Positions 1 through 10,199 of a DNA stretch of 64,000 nt are shown here, piece by piece. The notes under the pieces are model-generated. The model had not been told where the DNA came from and did no database searches. It worked only from the letters and a program-made list of their open reading frames with translations. The stretch is from Diplonema papillatum (Eukaryota; Euglenozoa; Diplonemea; Diplonemida; Diplonemidae): assembly GCA_030068145.1 (NCBI GenBank), contig JAPJBO010000637.1, forward strand, positions 1-64,000, read 5' to 3'. A program made the translations under genes and the position numbers. Each line of letters opens with the position of its first letter. Positions within the stretch are counted from its first letter, which is position 1.

Positions 1-229
1 TGGCGAACAAGAAATACATATTACTTAATTTCACACTTTTGTTCTTGTTGCGCAGCCAGCTACGATGAAGCAGGACAAACCGGATTTGTAGGCTACAATT
101 GCTGTTCCAATCCATTCGCTTGGAGGATGGTAAACCAACCCCAACTCCACCTCACAGGAATGTTAACAGAGAAAACACCACATCGCAAACAGCGCTGGCG
201 AAGGAGTCTTGTGGCAGATACAGGTACTA

Positions 230-1240
230 TTTTGACTTCTTCCGGTTTTTCACGCTCTTTTTCGCTCGCTTTTCGTTGATTCATAAGATCTCTGTTTCGT
301 GTGTACAAAGTCGGTTTCGGTGGTTGCGCCTTCGGCGCTTCAATCCTTTATTAAGAGAGATCGCTCAGGTTGTTCCCAGTCGATTTCAGTGTGTGGGGTC
401 TCAATTTCAGTGAGTTTGCGATTCGTTCGCAACACTAACAGTTCGTCTGCCTAGGAGCACTTGATTTCAGTGTGTGGGAGTCCCAACTTCAGCGCGTTTG
501 CGATTCGTTTGCAACTATACAGTCGTCTGGCCTTGGAGCACTTGAAGCTCGTACTTTCCCCCGACGGGGTTTCCGACTTGTTCCGGTTTTACAGGCTACT
601 TTTTGCTTACTTTTCGTTGATTCATAAGATCTCTGTTTCGTGTGTACAAAGTTGGATTGGGTGGTTGCGCCTTCGGCGCTTAAATATTTTATTAAGAGAG
701 ATCGCTCAGGTTGTTCTCAGTCGATTTCAGTGTGTGGGGTCCCAATCTCAGCGTGTTTGCGATTCGTTCGCAACACTAACAGTTCGTCTGCCTAGGAGCA
801 CTTGATTTCAGTGTGTGGGAGTCCCAACTTCAGCGTGTTTGCGATTCGTTTGCAACACTATACAGTCGTCTGGCCTTGGAGCACCTGCATCTCGTGCTTT
901 CCCCCGATGGGGTTTCCGACTTGTTCCGGTTTTACAAGCTACTTTTTGCTCGCTTTTCGTTGATTCATAAGATCTCTGTTTCGTGTGTACAAAGTTGGAT
1001 TGGGTGGTTGCGCCTTCGGCGCTTAAATATTTTATTAAGAGAGATCGCTCAGGTTGTTCTCAGTCGATTTCAGTGTGTGGGGTCCCAATCTCAGCGTGTT
1101 TGCGATTCGTTCACAACACTAACAGTTCGTCTGCCTAGGAGCACTTGATTTCAGTGTGTGGGAGTCCCAACTTCAGCGTGTTTGCGATTCGTTTGCAACA
1201 CTAAACAGTCGTCTGGCCTTGAAGCCCTTGAAGGTCGTTT
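230..1240. repeat. Tandem repeat, about 342-bp unit, three copies
   Basis: A unit containing the marker TTGATTCATAAGATCTCTG recurs near 278, 617 and 958, a spacing of about 340 bases. The copies are nearly identical. A more diverged partial copy continues through about 1500-1640. The short reading frames across the array are repeats of one another and not genes. Confidence 0.9.
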
Positions 1241-1904
1241 GAGTGTCGGGGCAGCACAACCCTGATTCGTGGGCTACAAGCGGGCCCCTACATCACCACA
1301 CAGGAAAGTTGGAAGCAGAGAAGCCACCCCCAGAAGCGGTATGGGAGTCATTGCCGATCTGTGGAAGGTACAGGTACTTTTTGAAGTGCACTTTTCGCTG
1401 ATACAATATGCAAAAACCATACAGGACATTGAAACGGCCTCGGAAACGTGCCGGCCTTAGTTCTTGTTGGCTAAACAGTGGTATGCTGTAGCATCTTTTC
1501 GTGCACTATCCCGCTGATTCGTTCGCAACACGAGCAGTTTAGGAGCACTTGATTGCAGTGTATACTTGAGCTCAGCGTGTTTGTGATCTGTTTGCAACAC
1601 TTTAAAGTCGTCTGCCTCGGATCACTTCATTTCAGACTACGACTAGAGTATTGCTGCAAGTGCTCAAGTGCAAACTGCTACTATTACGGCCGTGAAGCGC
1701 ACACCGGACACAAAGCAAGACGACCGCATGACACGACACGTGCAAAGAGTTCTAAGGTCGATAGCGGCTTTGTGCAGTATCATCACAAGCACCTGGTCTT
1801 TTTTTAGAGTTGTCGTTTTCAGAGTTCTTTTTTTCCGACGTTTTTTCTCGACATTTTTTCACCTTTCCCCCCCCAATTATTTTTCCGGAACTTTCTCCGA
1901 AAAA

Positions 1905-2335
1905 GGTACCGATAAGGTCGCAACCTCAAAAATAGGTACCGATAAGGTCGCAACCTCCAAAAGAGGTACCGATACCGTCGCACTCTCAAAAGGTACCGAT
2001 AAGGTCGCACCTCGTCTTTTTTTCAGACTGCTTTTTTCTCGAAAAAAAAATTTTCCGTTTTTTCTTCTTCAAAAAGGTACCGATAAGGTCGCAACCCCAA
2101 AAAGGTACCGATAAGGTCGCAACCTCCAAAAAAGGTACCGATAAGGTCGCAACCTCCAAAAGAGGTACCGATAACGTCGCAACCTCCAAAAGAGGTACCG
2201 ATAAGGTCGCAACCCCAAAAAGGTACCGATAAGGTCGCACCTCAAAAAGGTACCGATAAGGTCGCAACCCCCAAAAGGTACCGATAAGGTCGCAACCCAG
2301 AAATGGGCAAAAGAGGTACCGATAAGGTCTCATGC
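1905..2335. repeat. GGTACC minisatellite, about 24-bp unit
   Basis: About 14 units of the pattern GGTACCGATAAGGTCGCAAC are separated by short A-rich spacers and interrupted once by a T/A-rich stretch near 2015-2075. The array ends directly against an RNase H-like coding remnant at 2331. Confidence 0.92.
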
Positions 2336-2515
2336 GACGTTATCGGGACCGCCGCCGCGGCGAGGAAGGGCGCATGCGTGGCCTCAAAGCCTTTGAACGA
2401 AGCAATCGTGGCAGCGTTGACACGCTTGTCAGAATTTGACACACAATTTACAGTGTCGTGGGTGCGCTCTGCAGCGAATATAGCTGACTTGCCTTCCCGC
2501 ATGTCCCCTGAGCAG
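2331..2515 (+). pseudogene. Retroelement RNase H-like fragment
   Basis: A frame of about 60 codons reads a short helical segment, then SEFDTQFTVSWVRSAANIAD and LPSR. The ending 'hydrophobic-x-W-V-x-S-x-x-N-x-A-D-x-x-S-R' is the typical end of the RNase H domain in reverse-transcribing elements (DIRS/Ty3-like). The part carrying the first catalytic acidic residues is missing or replaced by the adjoining minisatellite. It is therefore a truncated relic. The family assignment rests on this motif only. Confidence 0.5.
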
Positions 2516-2580
2516 CTCTCTTCCAGAAATGGAAAGATGATGGTTAGACAGGCGTTATGGAAGTTTTTTACACGCGATGG

Positions 2581-2947
2581 GGTTCGTTCTCGTTCAGAAG
2601 GTCTTTTTCGCCCTGTCTGGCCGAGACGTTCATCCCCTTCGCTTAGTTAACCTTTCTGGTTTCCCGTTTTCCCCGTTTATCTTTACACCAGCCGCGCGAA
2701 GAAGAATTCTCGTAGTTTAACTGAGGGAATTCTGTATCGCAAGGCACTCTCCCACAGGTTACCTTACCCCTCCCGTACACTTCGATCCCCGTTCTTTTCC
2801 CACCCATCCCGCCCTGTAGGTTCGTTCTCGTTCAGAAGGTCTTTTTCGCCCTGTCTGGCCGAGACGTTCATCCCCTTCGCTTAGTTAACCTTTCTGGTTT
2901 CCCGTTTTCCCCGTTTATCTTTACACCAGCCGCGCGAAGAAGAATTC
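2581..2947. repeat. 129-bp direct repeat pair
   Basis: Bases 2581-2709 recur almost unchanged at 2819-2947, 238 bases apart. Both end in GCCGCGCGAAGAAGAATTC. The intervening segment (about 2700-2800) has a diverged inverted copy at about 5530-5620. This looks like transposon-derived debris. No coding content was seen. Confidence 0.85.
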
Positions 2948-2995
2948 CCTGGTAAAATGCCTTGTGCGACTGTGACTAAAGACCTGCCGGGTTGG

Positions 2996-3232
2996 TGTGG
3001 GTGTGTTGTTTGAGTGGAGTGTGGGTGGGGTGGGTTGTGGTGTGAGTGTGTTGGGTGGGTGGTTGGGGTGTTGGTGTTGAGTTGGATGGGGTGGGTTGGT
3101 GTGAGTGGGGTGGGTGTGGTGTGGATGTATTGTTTGAGTGGGTGTGGGTGGGTTGTAAGTGGTGGGTTGGTTGGGGTGTTGGTGTTGGGTGAGTGGGGGG
3201 TGGGTGGGGTGGGTGGAGTGTGGTGCCAACAC
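2996..3232. repeat. GT/GGGTG-rich minisatellite
   Basis: Irregular G/T-only strand with GTGGGTGGGGTGGGTTG-like units. It gives apparent Pro/Thr/His-rich frames on the other strand that are purely compositional. Confidence 0.9.
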
Positions 3233-3575
3233 AGGTCAAACTGGATTTCTGTCTTGATCTTCCCTTTTGGAAGAGACACAGGCTAAACCAGGTTTCTGTC
3301 TTGAGGCACTTGCCAACACAGGTCAAACTGGATTTCTGTCTTGATCTTCCCTTTTGGAAGAGACACAGGCTAAACCAGGTTTCTGTCTTGAGGCACTTGC
3401 CAACACAGGTCAAACTGGATTTCTGTCTTGATCTTCCCTTTTGGAAGAAACACAGGCTAAACCAGGTTTCTGTCTTGAGGCCACACTTGCCAACACAGGT
3501 CAAACTGGATTTCTGTCTTGATCTTCCCTTTTGGAAGAAACACAGGCAAACCAGGTTTCTGTCTTGAGGCAACAC
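3228..3575. repeat. Tandem repeat, 84-90-bp unit, four copies
   Basis: The core CCAACACAGGTCAAACTGG starts near 3226, 3310, 3398 and 3489. Copies differ by a few bases. Not coding. Confidence 0.93.
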
Positions 3576-3709
3576 TTTCTTTCTGTTCCTTTCGTTCACA
3601 AGGAAAAGAATAAACAAAATGCATTTCTTCCACCTGTTCTTTCTGTCTTTTCTGTCTCTACACTTTCCCTTTCTTTTTGGTGTTCTGCCAGTGCAACTGA
3701 AGTGCAGGA

Positions 3710-4084
3710 GTGAGGAGTGAGTCAAACCAAAACCAAACCGGGAAAGAAGAGTGGTGCAAGCTGGTTAACATTGAGGCCACTCCCCCTGTTCAGGAATGCC
3801 TTGCAGAGACGTGCATTTCAGACAAGCTTGCTAAGCTGTCTGAGCCAGCAAAGCCAGGATCTCCGATTGCTGCAGAAGGAAACTTCTCCCCTCTATACCG
3901 AAACAAGCAGTGGGTGGCAGGAACACAGAAAGCAGACGGGTTGTGGAAACACTTAAAAGCCACACTCAAGACAAAAAACTGCAAGCAGCGTACAAAGCCA
4001 TCAGAGATTCTCACAACTCAGTGGAAACTGCAAAACACAGGTCTTGATCTTGTCCACCTCTTTCTGTGTGCCTTGGGCAAATAA
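3710..4084 (+). pseudogene. Possible transposase C-terminal fragment (ISXO2-like?)
   Basis: An open frame of 124 codons ends at 4084. Its last 60 residues contain GTQKADGLWKHLKATLK followed by a basic stretch and a W-rich tail. The pattern 'T-Q-x-x-x-G-L-W-K-x-L-K' resembles the end of the DDE domain in ISXO2/Merlin-type transposases. No catalytic Asp residues can be placed, and the frame starts right after a tandem repeat, so this is at best the end of a decayed element. The assignment is an inference from one motif. Confidence 0.3.
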
Positions 4085-4135
4085 CGGTTTTATAACGGTC
4101 AATAACGGTTTTTCTGGATTTAGGGGGGGGGTAAC

Positions 4136-4344
4136 ATGCAGGGTCAAAACCTTGTGTCTTTTTAAAACGCTCCCGTGGGGCCGATGGAGCCCTAAAAATT
4201 TTTTTGGAAAAAAAAATTTTGCTCAACTTCCTCAAAAATTACTGCAGAGTTTGTTCCAAACTTTTAAAATTCAAAAAACCCAATTTTTTTCCGGAAATTT
4301 TTTTTTTGCCTTTCTCAAAAAGACACAAGGTTTTTACCCTGCAT
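4136..4344 (+). mobile_element. MITE copy 1 (about 210 bp, 28-bp TIRs)
   Basis: Begins ATGCAGGGTCAAAACCTTG and ends with its inverse before TGCAT. It has no coding capacity and is rich in A and T runs. The flanks GGTAAC on both sides may be a 6-bp target duplication. Ten further copies lie in this window. Confidence 0.9.
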
Positions 4345-4385
4345 GGTAACAAATAACTCCGGGAATAACGTTATATAACATTATC

Positions 4386-4596
4386 ATGCAGGGTCAAAAC
4401 CTTGTGTCTTTTTAAAACGCTCCCGCGGGGCCGATGGAGCCCTAAAAATTTTTTTGGAAAAAAAAAGAATTGCTCAATTTCCTCAAAAATTGCTGCAGAG
4501 TTTGTTCCAAACGTTTAAAATTCAAAAAACCCAATTTTTTTCCGGAAATTTTTTTTTTGCCATTACAACAAAAGACACAAGGTTTTGACCCTGCAT
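4386..4596 (+). mobile_element. MITE copy 2
   Basis: Same element as at 4136, with both terminal inverted repeats present. It sits in ATAACGTTATATAAC-type DNA. A small change near 4565 interrupts the inner part of the right end. Confidence 0.9.
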
Positions 4597-4769
4597 GGTA
4601 TTCTCTTTTCCCTTGCCCCAATTGTGCACCCCCCAAAGGGAACATCAAACATCAAACACCCTTCTTTCCTTGCTTCCCCCCCTTGACTCGACCTTGGTCG
4701 GATTTGCGGCATCAGGATCTGTTCACGTCAATGCCCCTCTTGTTTCCTGTCTTCAGCATGCAGTGTGGC

Positions 4770-4850
4770 TTTTGTCTACACAAAATTACACAAAATTACA
4801 CAAAAAATTACACAAAATTACACAAAGCATTACACAAAATTACACAAAGG
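4770..4850. repeat. ATTACACAAA short tandem repeat
   Basis: About seven units of a 10-12-base pattern (ATTACACAAA). No gene. Confidence 0.9.
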
Positions 4851-5045
4851 ATTTCACAGTGTATTGGAACTCGAAATCGCTTTCGGAACCTTTTTCGAGA
4901 CTTTCCCGTCACATTTTGGCCTCAGCTTTGCCCCGTGAGTGAATTTGAAAGTCTTTCGAGAAATTTGACAGCTGGCAGACGAGTCTTCCACCACACCAGG
5001 CGTTAGCCATGCAGATTCATTTGGGGAATCGACATTCCTAGTAGC

Positions 5046-5201
5046 ATGCAGGGTCAAAACCTTGTGTCTTTTTAAAACGCTCCCGCGGGGCCGATGGAGC
5101 CTTAACAATATTTTTGGAAAAAAAAAAAATTTGCTCAACTTCCTCAAAAATTACTGCAGAGTTTGTTCCAAACTTTTAAAATTCAAAAAACCCAATTTTT
5201 T
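5046..5201 (+). mobile_element. MITE copy 3, right end missing
   Basis: The left terminal repeat and about 150 bases of the element are present. The sequence then breaks at about 5201 just before a perfect hairpin, so the right terminal repeat is lost. Confidence 0.85.
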
Positions 5202-5227
5202 GGCATGTGTAAAATAGCCATAGCGCT

Positions 5228-5281
5228 ACCTCTATTTTACATTGAACCGCAAAAAAACGCGGTTCAATGTAAAATAGAGGT
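5228..5281. repeat. Perfect 23-bp-arm hairpin
   Basis: The arm ACCTCTATTTTACATTGAAC plus three further bases (5228-5250) is repeated exactly in inverse at 5259-5281, with an 8-base A-rich loop. It sits at the truncated end of a MITE copy. It could be a small RNA hairpin or the remnant of another inverted-repeat transposon. The following 5290-5740 is T-rich low-complexity DNA without a gene. Confidence 0.85.
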
Positions 5282-5744
5282 CACAAAAAGTCATCATCAT
5301 TGGGTTCTCTGATAGACATTTCCTCACCACCAGAGCCTCAGCAGAGGGTGGTAGTCTATGTGGCGCGTTTTTTATTTTTAGGTGGAGTGTCGAGGTCTTA
5401 TGGCTGTGCCTGCCCCCCTAATCTCCACCCCCTCTCTGTTTTTTTTTTTTTTTTTTTTGAGTTTTTTTTATGGGAGGGGAGAGGGCCCCTTATGCATTGT
5501 CTTTTTTTTGTATTTTTAAAAAGAAGAACAGGACGTGTTGTGTGTAAACGGGGAGGGGGAACCTGTGAAGGTATGCTTGCAATATCGGAATTCCCTCAGT
5601 TAAACTACGATTTTTTTTCTCATGTTTTTTAGGTTTTTTGTATTTTTGTGTTTGTTTTTTTCGCTGATCGGTGCTAAGGAACACCCATTCAGAATGTTCT
5701 GAATGTCAAAATGGAGAGCAGAGGAATGTAAAAGAAAAGTAAAG

Positions 5745-6182
5745 TCACCAGTGCCTGTTCAGTTGCAGCCTCCTGCGACCAGACCTTTCCACGTGTTGAA
5801 AGATGGGAACACTTTGTTGTTCGTTGTCCTGTGAGAGCTGTGAAGCTGGCAGCACAAATGGATTCTCCTCCTCCTCACTCTCCTCCTGCACTGGTGAAGG
5901 TAGTTCAGGACCCTGTGCTGGTGAAGGCAATCCAGGATCCTGTGCTGGTGAAGGGAATTCACCTGGTTGTGCATCATCTTGTGGTGCTGGTGGCTGCTGT
6001 TCTGCCTGTGTCAACGCCCTCCACAACAAGTCACGCACACCTGGCTGAGACAATATTTGTTCATGCACACCAGGCTGTGCCAGAAGCTGTAACAGGTTGC
6101 TGTTCTTGTTGTCAGATTCAGACAAATCCTGTGCCAGATTAGGAGCATGTTCAGCCTCAACCACCAGCTCCATGTCAGACAC
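5745..6182 (-). CDS. Acidic Pro/Gln-rich open frame, function unknown
   Basis: A minus-strand frame of about 145 codons. The first ATG is three codons inside the listed boundary, and the frame stays open a little further upstream, to the edge of the large palindrome at 6199. The predicted product starts with an acidic helical stretch. It then has a short PGVHEQIL/PGVRDLL-type repeat, a Pro-Ala-Gln repeat region (four SPAQ-like units) and a Glu-run. Composition looks like real coding sequence more than its neighbours do, but no family is recognised. It may be the 5' part of a transposon ORF or an exon cut by the palindrome. Confidence 0.3.
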   Translation of the reverse strand: MSDMELVVEAEHAPNLAQDLSESDNKNSNLLQLLAQPGVHEQILSQPGVRDLLWRALTQAEQQPPAPQDDAQPGEFPSPAQDPGLPSPAQGPELPSPVQEESEEEENPFVLPASQLSQDNEQQSVPIFQHVERSGRRRLQLNRHW

Positions 6183-6290
6183 TTTCTTCCCATTTTTGGT
6201 CGAAAAATAACGTTATTTGACCGTTATAACGTTATATAACGTTATAATAACGTTATATAACGTTATATAACGTTATATAACGTTATTATC

Positions 6291-6761
6291 ATGCAGGGTC
6301 AAAACCTTGTGTCTTTTTGAAAATGGCAAAAAAAAAAATTCGCAGTTCACTGGGGGAATCCAGACAAGTCAAGTCACTTGAACAACACAGCCGAACAGGT
6401 TGGGTTTAGGGGAGCGGCACAGAGCAATCACTTTTCCCACCCATCCCTCCCCCTTCTGACGGTCGCTGCAAACGTGCAAGCGGCACAATGCCCCACTCGT
6501 GAGTTCCTCTCTTGTTAAGTACATAGTACAAGACACAGTTTCCCCTCTTCTTCCCGTTCTGGTTGATTAACTCTGCGCCTAGCTGTTGACGCTGACGGTT
6601 TCCCGGAAAAAAATTGGGTTTTTTGAATTTTAAAAGTTTGGAACAAACTCTGCAGTAATTTTTGAGGAAGTTGAGCAATTTTTTTTTTTCCAAAAATTTT
6701 TTTAGGGCTCCATCGGCCCCGCAGGAGCGTTTTAAAAAGACACAAGGTTTTGACCCTGCAT
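6291..6761 (-). mobile_element. MITE copy 4 with internal insertion (left arm)
   Basis: Both terminal inverted repeats of the 210-bp element are present, but its middle is split by about 260 bases of unrelated, more GC-balanced DNA (about 6343-6602). The copy is mirrored at 8937-9407. Confidence 0.85.
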
Positions 6762-7176
6762 GTTATAACGTTATTTTCGTCGCATGATACCGTTGTAGGG
6801 AGAAATCTGTACCTCACAAATTTTTTTTTCTCCCTGTGGCGAGTGAAATCGCGCGTTTTCAGCTCGTTTTGAGGCAAATCCGGTAGTGTTTGACCCTCAG
6901 TGCTCAAAGATCTGTGAAGAAGACCCCTCCTGTGAACGTTCCAGTCAAGCACCGTCTGCTAAAAAACGGAGGTCGAAGGTACTACCAAAATAGGCCAAAA
7001 TCTGAGAAAATCGGCAAAAATGGCCAAAACCCACCAAATATGGCCAGAAATCTGGAATAAGGGTAAAACTGGCCGAAATCTGGAAAAATCGGCAAAAAAA
7101 TGGCCAAAATCTGAAAATTCCCAAAAACCGTTATTTGCGTTATTTTTTCCGTTATTTTGCGTTTTCGACCGTTATC

Positions 7177-7386
7177 ATGCAGGGTCAAAACCTTGTGTCT
7201 TTTTGGAAATGGCCAAAATTTTATTTCCAGAAAAAAAATGGGGTTTTTGAAATTTAAAAGTTTGGAACAAACTCTACAGTAATTTTTGAGGAAGTTGAGC
7301 AAATTTTTTTTTTTCCAAAAATTTTTTTAGGGCTCCATCGGCCCCGCGGGAGCGTTTTAAAAAGACACAAGGTTTTGACCCTGCAT
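7177..7386 (-). mobile_element. MITE copy 5 (left arm)
   Basis: Complete element with 28-bp terminal inverted repeats. It is flanked by GTTATC and GTTATA, a possible imperfect target duplication. Mirrored at 8312-8521. Confidence 0.9.
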
Positions 7387-7414
7387 GTTATATAACGTTA
7401 TATAACGTTATATC

Positions 7415-7625
7415 ATGCAGGGTCAGAACCTTGTGTCTTTTTGGAAATGGCCAAAATTTTATTTCCAAAAAAAAAAAAAGGGTTTTTTGAGTTTTAAAAT
7501 TTTGGAACAAACTCTGCGGTAATTTTTGCAGAAGTTGAGCAAAAATTTTTTTTGCCAATTTTTTTTTGGGGGTCCATCGGCCCCGCGGGAGCGTTTTAAA
7601 AAGACACAAGGTTCTGACCCTGCAT
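7415..7625 (-). mobile_element. MITE copy 6 (left arm)
   Basis: Complete but more diverged element; its terminal repeats read GGTCAGAACC instead of GGTCAAAACC. Mirrored at 8073-8283. Confidence 0.9.
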
Positions 7626-7633
7626 GATATAAC

Positions 7634-7842
7634 ATGCAGGGTCAAAACCTTGTGTCTTTTTGAAAATGGCAAAAAAAAAAATTCCGGAAAAAAATTGGGT
7701 TTTTTGAATTTTAAAAGTTTGGAACAAACTCTGCAGTAATTTTTGAGGAAGTTGAGCAATTTTTTTTTTTTCCAAAAAATTTTTAGGGCTCCATCGGCCC
7801 CGCGGGAGCGTTTTAAAAAGACACAAGGTTTTGACCCTGCAT
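7634..7842 (-). mobile_element. MITE copy 7 (left arm, next to centre)
   Basis: Complete element ending at the palindrome centre. Its mirror copy starts 13 bases later at 7855. Confidence 0.9.
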
Positions 7843-7854
7843 GATAACGTTATC

Positions 7855-8064
7855 ATGCAGGGTCAAAACCTTGTGTCTTTTTAAAACGCTCCCGCAGGGC
7901 CGATGGAGCCCTAAAAAAAAATTTTGGAAAAAATTTTTTTGCTCAACTTCCTCAAAAATTACTGCAGAGTTTGTTCCAAAATTTTAAAATTCAAAAAACC
8001 CAATTTTTTTCCGGAATTTTTTTTTTTGCCATTTTCAAAAAGACACAAGGTTTTGACCCTGCAT
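7855..8064 (+). mobile_element. MITE copy 8 (right arm, next to centre)
   Basis: Mirror of 7634-7842. The two form a head-to-head pair across GATAACGTTATC, a plausible starting point for the palindrome. Confidence 0.9.
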
Positions 8065-8072
8065 GTTATATC

Positions 8073-8283
8073 ATGCAGGGTCAGAACCTTGTGTCTTTTT
8101 AAAACGCTCCCGCGGGGCCGATGGACCCCCAAAAAAAAATTGGCAAAAAAAATTTTTGCTCAACTTCTGCAAAAATTACCGCAGAGTTTGTTCCAAAATT
8201 TTAAAACTCAAAAAACCCTTTTTTTTTTTTTGGAAATAAAATTTTGGCCATTTCCAAAAAGACACAAGGTTCTGACCCTGCAT
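8073..8283 (+). mobile_element. MITE copy 9 (right arm)
   Basis: Mirror of 7415-7625. Confidence 0.9.
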
Positions 8284-8311
8284 GATATAACGTTATATAA
8301 CGTTATATAAC

Positions 8312-8521
8312 ATGCAGGGTCAAAACCTTGTGTCTTTTTAAAACGCTCCCGCGGGGCCGATGGAGCCCTAAAAAAATTTTTGGAAAAAAAAAAATTTGCT
8401 CAACTTCCTCAAAAATTACTGTAGAGTTTGTTCCAAACTTTTAAATTTCAAAAACCCCATTTTTTTTCTGGAAATAAAATTTTGGCCATTTCCAAAAAGA
8501 CACAAGGTTTTGACCCTGCAT
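8312..8521 (+). mobile_element. MITE copy 10 (right arm)
   Basis: Mirror of 7177-7386. Confidence 0.9.
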
Positions 8522-8936
8522 GATAACGGTCGAAAACGCAAAATAACGGAAAAAATAACGCAAATAACGGTTTTTGGGAATTTTCAGATTTTGGCCATTT
8601 TTTTGCCGATTTTTCCAGATTTCGGCCAGTTTTACCCTTATTCCAGATTTCTGGCCATATTTGGTGGGTTTTGGCCATTTTTGCCGATTTTCTCAGATTT
8701 TGGCCTATTTTGGTAGTACCTTCGACCTCCGTTTTTTAGCAGACGGTGCTTGACTGGAACGTTCACAGGAGGGGTCTTCTTCACAGATCTTTGAGCACTG
8801 AGGGTCAAACACTACCGGATTTGCCTCAAAACGAGCTGAAAACGCGCGATTTCACTTGCCACAGGGAGAAAAAAAAATTTGTGAGGTACAGATTTCTCCC
8901 TACAACGGTATCATGCGACGAAAATAACGTTATAAC

Positions 8937-9407
8937 ATGCAGGGTCAAAACCTTGTGTCTTTTTAAAACGCTCCTGCGGGGCCGATGGAGCCCTAAAAAA
9001 ATTTTTGGAAAAAAAAAAATTGCTCAACTTCCTCAAAAATTACTGCAGAGTTTGTTCCAAACTTTTAAAATTCAAAAAACCCAATTTTTTTCCGGGAAAC
9101 CGTCAGCGTCAACAGCTAGGCGCAGAGTTAATCAACCAGAACGGGAAGAAGAGGGGAAACTGTGTCTTGTACTATGTACTTAACAAGAGAGGAACTCACG
9201 AGTGGGGCATTGTGCCGCTTGCACGTTTGCAGCGACCGTCAGAAGGGGGAGGGATGGGTGGGAAAAGTGATTGCTCTGTGCCGCTCCCCTAAACCCAACC
9301 TGTTCGGCTGTGTTGTTCAAGTGACTTGACTTGTCTGGATTCCCCCAGTGAACTGCGAATTTTTTTTTTTGCCATTTTCAAAAAGACACAAGGTTTTGAC
9401 CCTGCAT
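8937..9407 (+). mobile_element. MITE copy 11 with internal insertion (right arm)
   Basis: Mirror of 6291-6761, including the same 260-base foreign insert, so the insertion predates the palindrome. Confidence 0.85.
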
Positions 9408-9499
9408 GATAATAACGTTATATAACGTTATATAACGTTATATAACGTTATTATAACGTTATATAACGTTATAACGGTCAAATAACGTTATTTTTCGAC

Positions 9500-9860
9500 C
9501 GTCGCGTGAGGTGATCGATTTTCGGGAGTTTCCTCCCGTTGACGATCTGCGCGTGTGCGAGTTTCCCGTCGTAGTGGGAGCCCAACTCCGGGTGGGCCTT
9601 CAGCACGCCTGCCGACCACCTCTTCTGCACATAGCTCTTGTGCCTGGCCGCCGCCGTCGATCGCGTGAGCGGGGGACGGGGTCCCCTTTCTCCTGGCGAG
9701 CTGGCGCCGGTCTTCGCCCGGGTATCCGCTTCGTCGTTCCCGGCCAGTCCACAGTGGCTGTAGACGAACTGGAGGTGGATGGTGTACCCACGATCGGCGA
9801 GCTTGCCCAGCAGCTGCCAGATCTCGATGTTGGCTGGGTCGACTTGGCGATGTGGTCCAT
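9500..9860 (-). pseudogene. Non-LTR retrotransposon RNase H fragment (ingi/vingi-like)
   Basis: On the minus strand, from about 9860 down to the palindrome edge, the frame reads IEIWQLLGKLADRG, IHLQFVYSHCGLAGNDEAD, a Gly/Pro-rich linker, then RHKSYVQKRWSAGVL. 'VYSHCGxxGNDEAD' is the final active-site region of RNase H in non-LTR elements, and the H-C-G form is typical of ingi/vingi-type elements. Upstream (towards 9900) the frame is broken, so the first catalytic Asp residues are not readable. The GC-rich codon use contrasts with the AT-rich palindrome that cuts it at 9500. Confidence 0.75.
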
Positions 9861-9929
9861 GGTCGAGGTCCTGGAGGAAAAATCAAAACGCACCGTGCAC
9901 AGGCTCTGGAGGTGAAGTTCTTTCTATTA

Positions 9930-10190
9930 CTATCCCCAAACTTTTATACCATTCTATTACTATCGCAAACTTTTATACCATTCTGTTACTATCCCCAAGC
10001 TTTTATACCATTCTATTACTATCGCAAACTTTTATACCATTCTATTACTATCCCCAAACTTTTATACCATTCTATTACTATCCCCAAACTTTTATACCAT
10101 TCTATTACTATCCCCAAGTTTTTATACCATTCTATTACTATCCCCAAACTTTTGTACCATTCTATTTCTATCCCCCCCCCCCAAATTTTT
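9930..10190. repeat. 30-bp minisatellite
   Basis: About nine copies of a 30-base unit containing TTTTATACCATTCTATTAC. It produces repetitive hydrophobic frames because 30 is a multiple of three; these are not genes. Confidence 0.93.
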
Positions 10191-10199
10191 GTACCATTT

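Larger units (their letters stand above)
6199..9500. repeat. 3.3-kb near-perfect palindrome, no spacer
   Basis: Positions pair as x and about 15,698 minus x. For example, the boundary motif GGTCGAAAAATAACGTT at 6199 is matched in inverse ending at 9500. The centre lies in GATAACGTTATC at about 7843-7854. Arms are about 1.65 kb. They differ by rare substitutions (G at 6841 against a T at 8856 where C is expected) and by A/T run lengths, so they are not byte-identical. Each arm holds four MITE copies, ATAACGTTAT arrays and unique AT-rich DNA. Outside 6199 and 9500 the flanks are unrelated. Confidence 0.97.

Noticed and set aside
1905-2335. Could the regularly spaced 24-bp repeats be a CRISPR array?
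   Set aside because: Spacers are a few A/C bases only, with no unique spacers, in a eukaryotic setting. It is a minisatellite.
6406-9292. Mirror-image short proteins on both palindrome arms
   Set aside because: They are translations of MITEs and A/T runs, identical only because the arms are copies.
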